Below, piece after piece: positions 23,908 through 36,926 of a DNA stretch of 54,406 nucleotides; positions within the stretch are counted from its first letter, which is position 1; the number at the start of each line of letters is the position of its first letter. Where the stretch lies: the NCBI GenBank assembly GCA_030692045.1, contig JAUYCX010000101.1, positions 1-54,406 of the forward strand. Direction: 5' to 3'. Position numbers and translations under genes: made by a program. The DNA comes from Candidatus Omnitrophota bacterium. Its GTDB lineage: Bacteria > Omnitrophota > Gorgyraeia > JAUYCX01. The notes under the pieces were generated by a model. It worked only from the letters and a program-made list of their open reading frames with translations, did not search any database and was not told the origin of the DNA.

Positions 23908-24053
23908 ATTCAAATATGTTCAAACTCTAAACATTAAACTCTAAATCCTAAACAAATTCAAAACACAAAACTCAAATTCTCAAAACGTTTTGGATTTTGG
24001 GTTTTGGACATTGGGGTTTGTTTAGAGTTTAGGGTTTGGGATTTAGGGTTTGC
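23908..24053. repeat. Heptamer-unit palindrome between rsmI and glmS
   Basis: The left arm is a run of degenerate 7-nt units (AACTCTA, AATCCTA and relatives). The right arm is a run of inverse units (GTTTTGG, TTAGGGT and relatives), joined at AAAACGTTTT. Nearly every unit is 7 nt, so the palindrome is phased. It fills the gap, and no gene is seen. Confidence 0.85.
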
Positions 24054-24076
24054 CATATTGTCGTTATACTTTAGAT

Positions 24077-25906
24077 TTATTCAACTGTCACTGACTTCGC
24101 CAAATTCCTTGGCTGGTCAACATCGCAACCGCGTTTAACTGCAATATAATAAGCTAAAAGCTGTAAAGGAAGAGCTACAATTAAGGGCGAGAGAAATTCT
24201 GGAGCGTAAGGAAGATATATCACCTTATCGGCAAAATCTTTTATATGAGAGTTGCCCTCTGTTGCCAAAGCAATAACCCTTCCCTTGCGTGCACGAATTT
24301 CCTGAATATTAGAAACCATCTTCTCGTAAATTGCCGAGGAAGGAGCAATGCACACAACCGCCCGGTACTCATCAATTAAGGCAATGGGTCCGTGTTTCAT
24401 CTCTCCGGCGGCATAACCCTCAGCAGGTATGTAAGAAATCTCTTTTAATTTTAAAGCGCCCTCTAAGGCAGAAGGAAAATTGATGTTTCTGCCTAAATAC
24501 AGAAAACAACCAAAATGTGAATGACGGTTGGCAATATTAATTATTGCTTGATGATTTTTTAAGATATCTTCTTGAAGGGAGGGAATTTTTTTAAGCTCTG
24601 TCAAAATATTTTTGTAACTCTTTTTATTTAAAGTAGTTTTAATCTGACTTAAATAAAGCGCCAACAAATAAAGCGACATAAGCTGCGCGGTATATGCCTT
24701 GGTTGAGGCAACGCCTATCTCTGGGCCGGCATGGGTATAAAAAATTGCGTCTGACTCTCGGGTCAAAGAAGAGCCCACTACATTGCAGATAGATAAAACC
24801 TTAAGGCCTTGCTTTTTAGCTTCCTTCACTGCAGCCAGTGTATCTGCGGTTTCGCCTGACTGGCTGATGGCAATTACTAATGTCTTATCCCTTAAAATTG
24901 GCTTTCTGTAGCGAAATTCACTGGACAAATCCACCCACACGGGAATGCGTGTAAATTCCTCAATAATATATTTCCCAATTAGCCCGGCATGAAAGGCGGT
25001 GCCGCAGGCAACAATCACAATATTTTCTATGCCCCTTAAATAAGCCAGGCTTAAGTTGAGCTCTCTTAAATCTATCTTTGTGTTGTCTTTAATAAAGCGA
25101 GCAATTATCGAGGCTAAGACCTTGGGTTGTTCAAAGATTTCTTTAAGCATAAAATGAGGAAAGTTTTCCTTCTGGGCAGAGCTTAAGTCAAATTTCACTG
25201 TATCGATTTTAGGCTTAAGCGAAGTGCCCTTTAAATTAAAAATTGAAATTTTATCCTTGGTAAGGCAGGCAACTTGTTTATCTTCCAAAAAAATTACCTT
25301 TTTAGTGTGCTCCAAAATTGCCGGAACATCCGAGGCGATAAAATTCTCGTTTTTACCCAGGCCGATAATTAAGGGCGAGCCCAAACGCGCAGCCACTAAC
25401 TTTTCTGGCTCGTCAAGGCAAACTACACCTAAAGCATATGAGCCTTTAAGATTGCTTACAGATTTGCTTACTGCTTGTTCTAAGTTGCCCTTATAGTTTT
25501 CCTCGATTAAATGCACAATTACCTCAGTATCGGTTTCAGAAATAAATTTATGGCCCGTTTTTTTTAGGCGCGATTTTAAAATTTCGTAATTCTCGATAAT
25601 GCCATTATGAACCAGGGCAATTTTATGTGAGCAGTCTAAATGTGGGTGGGCATTTTGAACGCTGGGCTTGCCATGGGTTGCCCATCTGGTATGCGAAATT
25701 CCAATGGCGCTGGTCGGTAAACGCCTCTTCTCAAGGACAGATAAAAGCTCTTTTATTTTGCCTTTAGTTTTGCGTAAATGTATTTTACCATTGCGCAAAA
25801 CCGCAATTCCACTTGAGTCATAGCCACGGTATTCTAAACGTTGAATGCCGTTTATTAAAATAGGACTGGCGTCCTTCTCTCCCACATATCCAATTATTCC
25901 GCACAT
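24077..25906 (-). CDS. glmS: Glutamine-fructose-6-phosphate aminotransferase (isomerising)
   Basis: GlmS makes glucosamine-6-phosphate for peptidoglycan and other amino sugars. After removal of Met1 the N-terminal Cys (C-G-I-I-G-Y-V-G) is the glutaminase nucleophile. R-L-E-Y-R-G-Y-D-S-S-G, T-R-W-A-T-H-G and H-N-G-I-I-E-N-Y follow. Two SIS isomerase domains occupy about 285-600 with A-C-G-T-A-F-H-A-G, S-Q-S-G-E-T-A-D-T and E-M-K-H-G-P-I-A-L-I. The end D-Q-P-R-N-L-A-K-S-V-T-V-E is canonical. The 609-residue length is normal. No glmS ribozyme is seen: rpmA ends 2 bases upstream, which implies an operon. Confidence 0.97.
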   Translation of the reverse strand: MCGIIGYVGEKDASPILINGIQRLEYRGYDSSGIAVLRNGKIHLRKTKGKIKELLSVLEKRRLPTSAIGISHTRWATHGKPSVQNAHPHLDCSHKIALVHNGIIENYEILKSRLKKTGHKFISETDTEVIVHLIEENYKGNLEQAVSKSVSNLKGSYALGVVCLDEPEKLVAARLGSPLIIGLGKNENFIASDVPAILEHTKKVIFLEDKQVACLTKDKISIFNLKGTSLKPKIDTVKFDLSSAQKENFPHFMLKEIFEQPKVLASIIARFIKDNTKIDLRELNLSLAYLRGIENIVIVACGTAFHAGLIGKYIIEEFTRIPVWVDLSSEFRYRKPILRDKTLVIAISQSGETADTLAAVKEAKKQGLKVLSICNVVGSSLTRESDAIFYTHAGPEIGVASTKAYTAQLMSLYLLALYLSQIKTTLNKKSYKNILTELKKIPSLQEDILKNHQAIINIANRHSHFGCFLYLGRNINFPSALEGALKLKEISYIPAEGYAAGEMKHGPIALIDEYRAVVCIAPSSAIYEKMVSNIQEIRARKGRVIALATEGNSHIKDFADKVIYLPYAPEFLSPLIVALPLQLLAYYIAVKRGCDVDQPRNLAKSVTVE

Positions 25907-25908
25907 TT

Positions 25909-26154
25909 TTATTTGGTTGGCTTGATGTTAATGAATGTAACCCTTTTATTATACCTTCCTTTTTTCTTAGTAAAATAAACCCTGCCATTACATAAGGCAA
26001 ATAGATGCATTCTGCCACCTACATTTAAACCCGGCTTCCATTTGTCGCCTTGGCGCGTTAAGATTGTGCCGGTTGTAACTAATTGACCGCTGCCTACCTT
26101 TAAGCCTGCGGTTTCACGGTAAAATTTAGCAGTAATTCCGCCTTTGCCTGACAT
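25909..26154 (-). CDS. rpmA: Ribosomal protein bL27-like
   Basis: The 81-residue protein keeps the bL27 outline: G-L-K-V-G-S-G-Q-L-V-T-T-G-T-I-L-T-R-Q then K-P-G-L-N-V-G and L-F-A-L-C-N-G-R-V-Y-F. The N-terminus (S-G-K-G-G-I) and the R-x-x-x-x-x-L-G region differ from the usual A-H-K-K-G...K-R-L-G. bL27 lies by the peptidyl transferase centre of the 50S subunit. Its usual partner rplU (bL21) is not next to it; it sits before glmS instead. It is either the genome's only, divergent bL27 or a paralogue. Confidence 0.75.
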   Translation of the reverse strand: MSGKGGITAKFYRETAGLKVGSGQLVTTGTILTRQGDKWKPGLNVGGRMHLFALCNGRVYFTKKKGRYNKRVTFINIKPTK

Positions 26155-26175
26155 TATAAACCTCCATTAAGGAAT

Positions 26176-26601
26176 TTAATCCCCTGTCTTTTGCTCTGGG
26201 CTTGCGTTTAGATATCCTTGCAATTTACTCCAAGTCTTTGCTCCAACCTTGCCATCCATAACTAAACTATTGTCTTTCTGAAAATCCTCAATTGCCTTTC
26301 TGGATTTTGCTCCGATCTTGCCGTCAATTGCACCCTTATAATAACCTGCATTTTTTAAGGCAGTTTGAATATCTTCGGCTGAGAATACATCTTTCTGGGT
26401 AGTAAGTGCGCCTGTTGGTTCAACCCTTGCCAATGCCTGAGGAGTTAACGCCTCGGCATTTAATTGTGTTTGTGAAACCGCGCTTTGGGTAATCATCTCC
26501 CCAGATGGCATTTCTGATTGCTTCTTGGAACATCCAATTAAACTAAAGGAAATAATACCTACTGCTAAAATTATCAAATAAACTTTCAAGATTGTTCTCA
26601 T
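26176..26601 (-). CDS. Lipoprotein with peptidoglycan-binding domain
   Basis: The 141-residue protein has a signal peptide with lipobox F-S-L-I-G-C (Cys24), a Ser/Thr/Ala-rich linker, and a C-terminal PG_binding_1 domain from about 72: S-A-E-D-I-Q-T-A-L-K-N-A-G-Y-Y-K-G, then D-G-K-I-G-A-K-S-R-K-A-I-E-D-F-Q-K and D-G-K-V-G-A-K-T-W. It should be a membrane-anchored protein holding onto the cell wall, which fits a diderm envelope. No catalytic domain is present. It lies between rpmA and tRNA-Glu, all on the minus strand. Confidence 0.85.
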   Translation of the reverse strand: MRTILKVYLIILAVGIISFSLIGCSKKQSEMPSGEMITQSAVSQTQLNAEALTPQALARVEPTGALTTQKDVFSAEDIQTALKNAGYYKGAIDGKIGAKSRKAIEDFQKDNSLVMDGKVGAKTWSKLQGYLNASPEQKTGD

Positions 26602-26717
26602 TATCTTCTCCTTTTTTAAATAAAACTGTTGTTATGATGTAAATATTGCTTAAGGGTCTATGCTAATTCTCACCCCCTTAGGAATAACTTAACGGAAAAA
26701 CTTATCCTAAGAATCAG

Positions 26718-26792
26718 CGTCCCCACGGGGATTTGAACCCCGGTCGCAAGCTTGAAAAGCTTGTGTCCTAGGCCAGACTAGACGATGGGGAC
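26718..26792 (-). tRNA. tRNA-Glu (TTC)
   Basis: Cloverleaf on the minus strand: acceptor GTCCCCA/TGGGGAC with discriminator G, anticodon stem CAAGC/GCTTG around TTTTCAA (anticodon TTC), T-arm CGGGG-TTCAAAT-CCCCG. CCA is not encoded. It lies directly after gyrA. Confidence 0.95.
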
Positions 26793-26799
26793 AAAAATT

Positions 26800-31992
<5,193 letters not shown>

Positions 31993-31993
31993 A

Positions 31994-33082
31994 TTAAATT
32001 CTCATCGGTAAGACTAAATATAAATAGCCTTCGCTACGGATAACCCCTGGCTTATCAGCATCGGTCAGCTCTAAATTTACCTCTTCCTCGCGTAAATTTT
32101 TTAACGCATCTATAAGGTAGTGAGGATTAAAACCGATGATTAATTCTTTCCCGGCATATTCTATGGCTAACTCCTCGCGCGATTCTCCCACATCCGGAGT
32201 AGACTTGGAAATTACCATTTTATTTTTAAATACCTCAAATTTTATAGCCTGAAAATCTGGGGTAGATAAGAGGTTTGCCCGTCGGATTGCCGAGAGAAAG
32301 CTCTCTTTGTTGATAGTTATTTTGGGCTCTGCTGGCTTAGGGATCACTTGATTATAATTAGGAAATTCTCCCTCGATAAGGCGCGATACAATCAAAGTCT
32401 TATTGATATCAAACATTACCTGATTGGTACCCATAACCATTAAAACCTCGCCTTCTTGTTTTAAATTACGACTAATTTCTTGCACAGCTTTTATGGGAAT
32501 AATTACCCTAACTTCTTTTTTAAAAGGAATGGGCAGTTTGTTTTCCCTTAAGGCTAATCTGCGTCCGTCTGTGGCGACCAGCCTAATTAAATCCTCTTTT
32601 ATTTCTAATAGTATGCCATTTAAAATATAACGGGTTTCTTCACGAGACACGGCAAAGCTGGTTAAATCCAGCATTTCCTTTAAAATAGATTGCTCTATCT
32701 TGATTACCTCTTTATCTTTAAACTCAGGCAGTTTAGGAAATTCGTCTTTGGGTAATCCGGGTAATTTAAATTTACACTTTTCACACTCAATCTCAATTTG
32801 ATTATTTTTTTTGACCTCAATCTCAATCGGCGCATCAGGCAATTCTTTGATTATATCGCTAAACCTTTTAGCCGGCAGTGTTATTGCCCCTTCTTCAGAG
32901 ATGTTGACAGGAATTAAACAGGATATTCCTATATCTAAATCCGTAGCAATAAGGCGCAAATCCCCTGCCTGTGTTTCTATCAAGATATTGGATAAAATGG
33001 GCAGGGTTGCGCGAAGCGATACAACATTTTGTACTATTTGGATACCATTTAAAAGATCTGATTTTTCAATTTTAATTTTCAT
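31994..33082 (-). CDS. dnaN: DNA polymerase III beta sliding clamp
   Basis: The 362-residue clamp has three clamp domains and ends L-Y-L-V-L-P-M-R-I, the canonical C-terminus. A good ribosome binding site (GGAGG) precedes the ATG. It tethers the replicative polymerase and other partners that carry Q-L-x-L-F motifs, including by inference the endonuclease Q homologue in this window. It lies 143 bases downstream of dnaA; no extra gene was recognised in that gap. Confidence 0.97.
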   Translation of the reverse strand: MKIKIEKSDLLNGIQIVQNVVSLRATLPILSNILIETQAGDLRLIATDLDIGISCLIPVNISEEGAITLPAKRFSDIIKELPDAPIEIEVKKNNQIEIECEKCKFKLPGLPKDEFPKLPEFKDKEVIKIEQSILKEMLDLTSFAVSREETRYILNGILLEIKEDLIRLVATDGRRLALRENKLPIPFKKEVRVIIPIKAVQEISRNLKQEGEVLMVMGTNQVMFDINKTLIVSRLIEGEFPNYNQVIPKPAEPKITINKESFLSAIRRANLLSTPDFQAIKFEVFKNKMVISKSTPDVGESREELAIEYAGKELIIGFNPHYLIDALKNLREEEVNLELTDADKPGVIRSEGYLYLVLPMRI

Positions 33083-33225
33083 AAAAGCCTCCTCTATTAA
33101 AGAATCTATTTAAAATAAAGTAGTCTTAGTAGTTGTGTTGATAGATTGAACAAAGTTTTATCTTGTTATGCAACCAGGGGTTATTTAATCTAAATCCCAA
33201 CCAAAACCTCTTAATTTCTTGTGAT

Positions 33226-34560
33226 TTAATATTTAATCTCCCGGGTTATTTTTTCCACACAATCCTTTAATTGCGCATCTTTATTTAATCCATTTTTTAT
33301 TTTATTCCACGAGTGTAGAACTGTGGTGTGGTCTTTACCGCCAAAGCCTGCGCCAATTTCAGGCAAAGATAGGTTAGTGAGTTCGCGCGCAAGATACATA
33401 GCTATCTGGCGGGGAAGCACTATATTTTTATTTCTACGTTTTGTTTTCATATCCTGCAGGCCAACACCAAAAAAATCTGTTACATGTTTTTGGATGGCGT
33501 CAATAGTAATTTTTCTTTGAGACTCTTTAACTAAATCCTTCAACACCTCTTGCGCCAAACCCAAAGAAACCTCTTTTTCTTCCAATAATGAGTAAGCTAC
33601 CACCCTAATGAGCGCACCCTCTAACTCCCGAATATTAGACTTAATTTCTTGGGCAATAAAATTTAATACCTCATCAGGCACCTTGATTGGCTCGCGCTCC
33701 ACTTTTTTTCTTAAAATCGCAATGCGCGTTTCCAAATCGGGCGGCTGAATATCTGTAATCAAACCCCAGCTAAAACGCGAGCTTAAACGCTCCTCAAGCT
33801 TGGCAATTTCCTTGGGCGGCCTGTCCGAGGAAATAATTATTTGCTTGTGGTTATCAAACAAAACATTAAAGGTATGGAAAAATTCTTCCTGGGTTGATTC
33901 CTTGCCAGCAATAAAATGGATATCGTCAATCATTAAGCAATCGATATTACGATATTTTTGGCGAAACTTGGCTGTTGTGCGGTGTTGTATGGCATCAATC
34001 AGTTCATTGGTAAACCGCTCAGAGGTCATATAACAATTTTTTATGTTAGGGTCTTTGTGTTGAATATGATGAGCCACTGCCTGCATTAGATGGGTTTTGC
34101 CTAAACCCACTCCACCATAAATAAACAAAGGATTATATGCTTTAGCCGGAGATTCTGCAACTGCCAAACTTGCCGCATGGGCAAATCTATTGGAAGGCCC
34201 TACCACAAATGCCTCAAAAGTAAAGCGGGGATTCAGCGACTCTATTTTTATGGTCTTATCATTTAAGGTTGAGGCAGGCTCCTTTGATTGGCTTTGCAAG
34301 ACTTTCTCTAAGATTGCGGGGTTAACCGAAAATTCTACCTGAATATCTCCGCCAGAAACTGTTTTTAAGGAATCTAATATAAGGTTTAGGTAATGCTCAA
34401 CCAGCCAATTTTTGAAAAAGTCATCGGGCGCTTCTAAAATAAGGCTGTGAGAATTTTTTTCCTTGGCATTTATTGAGGAAAACCAGCTTCCAAAAGCAGA
34501 CTCACCAATTTTTTCTTGGATTAAATTTTTACTTTTTGCCCAGATGTCTAAAGGTTTCAT
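33226..34560 (-). CDS. dnaA: Chromosomal replication initiator DnaA
   Basis: The 444-residue initiator has domain I (about 1-80), a linker, the AAA+ core with Walker A G-G-V-G-L-G-K-T-H near 149-157 and Walker B C-L-M-I-D-D-I-H, and domain IV with the DnaA-box recognition signature G-G-K-D-H-T-T-V-L-H-S-W near 409-420. It unwinds oriC and recruits helicase. The ATG is one base from hairpin element E5, which forms the entire leader, and no Shine-Dalgarno sequence is present. This suggests structure-dependent control of DnaA synthesis, or that the element disturbed it. Confidence 0.98.
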   Translation of the reverse strand: MKPLDIWAKSKNLIQEKIGESAFGSWFSSINAKEKNSHSLILEAPDDFFKNWLVEHYLNLILDSLKTVSGGDIQVEFSVNPAILEKVLQSQSKEPASTLNDKTIKIESLNPRFTFEAFVVGPSNRFAHAASLAVAESPAKAYNPLFIYGGVGLGKTHLMQAVAHHIQHKDPNIKNCYMTSERFTNELIDAIQHRTTAKFRQKYRNIDCLMIDDIHFIAGKESTQEEFFHTFNVLFDNHKQIIISSDRPPKEIAKLEERLSSRFSWGLITDIQPPDLETRIAILRKKVEREPIKVPDEVLNFIAQEIKSNIRELEGALIRVVAYSLLEEKEVSLGLAQEVLKDLVKESQRKITIDAIQKHVTDFFGVGLQDMKTKRRNKNIVLPRQIAMYLARELTNLSLPEIGAGFGGKDHTTVLHSWNKIKNGLNKDAQLKDCVEKITREIKY

Positions 34561-34561
34561 T

Positions 34562-34790
34562 TTAAATGAGCACGCAACTTATGGAACAAAGTGAACATAA
34601 GTTGCTGTGCGAATTTAACCCAGCACTAATTTTTGTAAAAGTGCAGTGTTCAAAATATTGGGGTAATATTAAATTTACCATTAGTCCTTAATAGAGTAGT
34701 CTTTCAAAAATTAGTGCTGGGTAAGTTCAGACAGATAAGTTATGTCGCATATTTAAAAACACAGCTCCATAACTTATGTCCTCACTAATT
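34562..34790. repeat. Nested hairpin element E5 in the dnaA leader
   Basis: Left hairpin (34562-34618) is nearly identical to that of E3: TTAAAT/ATTTAA, GA/GA, GCAC/GTGC, GCAACTTATG/CATAAGTTGC. Inverted repeats CCCAGCACTAATTTTTG (34619-34635) and CAAAAATTAGTGCTGGG (34705-34721) bound a 69-base core. The core's left part still resembles the 3' end of the GIY-YIG gene in E3 (TGCAGTG). The right hairpin has AGT-TC-AGAC ... GTCC-TC-ACT. E5 is probably a deleted derivative of an E3-like element, sitting between dnaA and the DnaA-box cluster. Confidence 0.8.
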
Positions 34791-34794
34791 TGTT

Positions 34795-34925
34795 AACAGG
34801 CGCTGCTGCTTATATCCACACAATTCACAGGATATTCACAGAAATTTCTTAAGCCTCGCTGCACTATCAACACAGCATTAATTTTTAAAGCGAAAAATAT
34901 TATAACAGAGAAAAAAAATTATTCA
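34795..34925. other. Putative oriC: phased DnaA-box-like repeats and AT-rich stretch
   Basis: Three near-boxes in the same orientation: ATATCCACA (34812-34820), AATTCACA (34822-34829) and ATATTCACA (34832-34840). The first and third differ by one base from TTATNCACA, and the spacing of about 10 bases would put them on one face of the helix. An A/T-rich tract (34871-34921) follows, suitable as an unwinding element. The position next to dnaA at the transcription-strand switch supports an origin. The assignment is by eye. Confidence 0.6.
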
Positions 34926-35061
34926 AGCAAAATTTGCCAGCTGGCGTTTAGACCCATCCTTTAAAGGTATCAAGATGGTCTATCCCTTGTGGATTAAATT
35001 GTACTTGATGCCGAGAAAACTTTCTCGGCGCAAGTAAAATTTGCCAACAGGGAAATTTATC
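34924..35061. repeat. Element E6, second copy of the E4 core
   Basis: TTAGACCCATCC (34948) and GATGGTCTATCCCTTG (34974) match the E4 core almost exactly. It is followed by hairpin GCCGAGAA/TTCTCGGC (35010-35029) in place of GTCGAGAA/TTCTCGAC in E4. The T-to-C change on one side is matched by A-to-G on the other, so pairing is conserved. Outer repeats CAAGCAAAATTTGCC ... CAAGTAAAATTTGCC are partly direct, partly inverted. Confidence 0.75.
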
Positions 35062-35082
35062 TTCCGAGTTTAAAGGTAGGAT

Positions 35083-36348
35083 TTAATTAAAAGGATTAAG
35101 CCCAAATTCAGCAAAGATAAACCAGCTGGTTGCGCTTAGGCTCATACTTTTAAACAAAAGCCACCATTCAAAGCCTGTGCTTACGCCATCGTGTGAGGCA
35201 GAAATTATGCCTTTGCCATTTCCATAAGGCGCTGGAATGTTTTGGGCTTGGCGCATTTGCAATATATATTTTCGGCTATCCAAGGAGCGGCCTGCCATTT
35301 TATAGACAACTGCCATTTGACCAGTGCCCTCAAACCATATGCCGTCGCGGTCATTGTTAAAATCAAAGCCTTCAAAGCCATCGCTAAACAAATGGCAATT
35401 GTTCTCTATCCAGTTAATCGGTGTAAAATCATTAAGAGAAAGAATTGGCATAGCATTGGCATCTAATGCTTGAGGATTATCATTGATTGCACCGGTTTCA
35501 GTTGTGCCTACATAATAACGCGATTGGCCGGCATTACGCATAGACAGAACAAATGTCCTTGCCCTTAATGCCTGGCTTAGCCAATACGATTCAGCACTGG
35601 GTGTTTCAGAAAGCCTTTTAAAGGCAATATAAAGGTCTGCATTTTGCTCTGTGGATTTAATATCTGGGTCAATCACGTAAGGATCCCAGCCTGCATAACC
35701 AATGTGGTAACCCGGATATGGCCCAGCTGGCGACCAGGCTGTTTCTAAAAAATTTCCTAACCATTTTGCCGCATCCAATACTTGTTGCCGAAATGCTTGG
35801 TCAGAGTCTCCGGCATGATTGTAATAATAAAGCCAGGCAATAATTGTCCAGGCCATATTACCTGTTGAGGTATTGGGGTCCTTAGCTGCAGCTGCGCCAT
35901 TAGGCCCATTAGGGTCAATATCTGTTGCCCAGTAAGAGTCGCGCAATCTTCCGTCGTTATAACCATTGGGGTCGTGGTGCTGCGCCCAAATAAGGGTTTC
36001 ACACAACAGACGAGCTCTGGCTTTATCTTCTGGATAGCCGCGTGACACAAGCGCAATAATAGCCAAGGCATTGTCATAAACCCAGGCTGTGCCAAATTGG
36101 CCATCTGGATAAGGATAAGAAAAGCTTTCAATTAGCCTAATACCAGAGGTTTCATATCTATCCATGCTTTCGTATAAATGTTGAAATGCGCGTTGGCGAG
36201 AAGACGAGCTTCCGCCGCCGCCGCCGCCGCCGCCGTTTTCTACTATCACTGACAGATCAATTAAACAATAGCCGGCAGTCGCAGAAAAGAAAAATACACA
36301 GACTGCTAATGCCGCAACAATCAGCTTTTTTATTAAATCTTGCTTCAT
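35083..36348 (-). CDS. Secreted (alpha/alpha)6-barrel-like protein with Gly-Ser linker
   Basis: The 421-residue protein has a signal peptide (about 1-27, hydrophobic core then A-T-A-G-Y-C), a short strand, and an unusual linker of eight Gly and four Ser (about 39-50, from a GGC trinucleotide run). The rest is helical with regularly spaced aromatics: W-V-Y-D-N-A-L-A-I-I-A-L, N-M-A-W-T-I-I-A-W-L-Y-Y, A-D-L-Y-I-A-F-K-R-L and F-E-G-T-G-Q-M-A-V-V-Y. This is the look of a six-hairpin glycosidase-like barrel, but I cannot assign a family or catalytic pair. It is an unexpected gene between dnaA and rpmH. Confidence 0.6.
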   Translation of the reverse strand: MKQDLIKKLIVAALAVCVFFFSATAGYCLIDLSVIVENGGGGGGGGSSSSRQRAFQHLYESMDRYETSGIRLIESFSYPYPDGQFGTAWVYDNALAIIALVSRGYPEDKARARLLCETLIWAQHHDPNGYNDGRLRDSYWATDIDPNGPNGAAAAKDPNTSTGNMAWTIIAWLYYYNHAGDSDQAFRQQVLDAAKWLGNFLETAWSPAGPYPGYHIGYAGWDPYVIDPDIKSTEQNADLYIAFKRLSETPSAESYWLSQALRARTFVLSMRNAGQSRYYVGTTETGAINDNPQALDANAMPILSLNDFTPINWIENNCHLFSDGFEGFDFNNDRDGIWFEGTGQMAVVYKMAGRSLDSRKYILQMRQAQNIPAPYGNGKGIISASHDGVSTGFEWWLLFKSMSLSATSWFIFAEFGLNPFN

Positions 36349-36379
36349 TTGAGTCCCTTCTATAAATTTTTGTCTAACA

Positions 36380-36407
36380 AGTATAGCATATTTTTTCTAC
36401 CATGCAA
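36380..36407 (-). promoter_or_regulatory. Promoter for the secreted barrel protein
   Basis: Minus-strand TTGCAT (36407-36402), a 16-base spacer and TATACT (36385-36380), 32 bases before the ATG. Confidence 0.5.
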
Positions 36408-36441
36408 TATATTTACAAATTTGCACTGGCAATCAAAATCC

Positions 36442-36469
36442 TTGACTTAAACCTAACCTATGTTATAAT
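36442..36469 (+). promoter_or_regulatory. Promoter of the rpmH operon
   Basis: TTGACT at 36442-36447, a 16-base spacer and a perfect TATAAT at 36464-36469. It is divergent from the promoter of the secreted protein and is the strongest promoter seen in the window. Confidence 0.75.
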
Positions 36470-36514
36470 TTACCAATTAAACTTTAAGGATTATTTTTTT
36501 AAATAAATTGCGGC

Positions 36515-36652
36515 ATGAAAAAGCATTTAGTTACACCTACAAGGATTAAAGGTAAACGCGTGCATGGTTTTCGTCGTCGGATGAAGACATCTACTGGCAG
36601 GCGAGTTTTGAAAAGGCGAAGACTTAAAGGGCGCAAGCGCCTGACAATTTAA
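36515..36652 (+). CDS. rpmH: Ribosomal protein bL34
   Basis: The 45-residue, Arg/Lys-rich protein reads [12 protein letters not shown], then [20 protein letters not shown] and ends K-G-R-K-R-L-T. It is a standard bL34, a 50S subunit protein. It starts the rightward operon below a strong promoter. Unusually, rnpA does not follow; yidD comes next after 33 bases. Confidence 0.97.
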   Translation: MKKHLVTPTRIKGKRVHGFRRRMKTSTGRRVLKRRRLKGRKRLTI

Positions 36653-36685
36653 TGGGCATTAAATTATCTTTTTTATAATGAATTT

Positions 36686-36892
36686 ATGAAAAAGATAATT
36701 TTTATTTTTATAAAGGCATATCAAAATTCCCTGAGACTAGTTTTGCCACGGTCGTGTCGATTTTATCCTTGCTGCTCAAATTACTTCCTGCAGGCCGTAG
36801 AAAAGTTTGGTTTGGTAAGAGGGCTATTAAAAACTGCATGGCGAATTGTACGCTGTAACCCCTTTTCCAAAGGCGGTTTTGACCCGGTTTAA
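36686..36892 (+). CDS. yidD: Membrane protein insertion efficiency factor YidD
   Basis: The 68-residue protein has the family core L-P-R-S-C-R-F-Y-P-C-C-S-N-Y-F and the end R-C-N-P-F-S-K-G-G-F-D-P-V. The N-terminal amphipathic helix (I-I-F-I-F-I-K-A-Y) binds the membrane. It assists YidC. It lies between rpmH and yidC with no rnpA, whose usual place is immediately before yidD. Confidence 0.95.
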   Translation: MKKIIFIFIKAYQNSLRLVLPRSCRFYPCCSNYFLQAVEKFGLVRGLLKTAWRIVRCNPFSKGGFDPV

Positions 36893-36926
36893 GGATTGTT
36901 AAAAATTTAACTATTTAACATCTCAT

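Noticed and set aside
24019-24052. TTTAGGG-type words resembling plant telomere repeats
   Set aside because: They are the right arm of a degenerate heptamer palindrome whose left arm has the inverse words; telomere identity is coincidental.
33083-33225. dnaA-dnaN gap as the origin
   Set aside because: No TTATNCACA-like cluster was found there, while the region beyond the dnaA start has three phased near-boxes.
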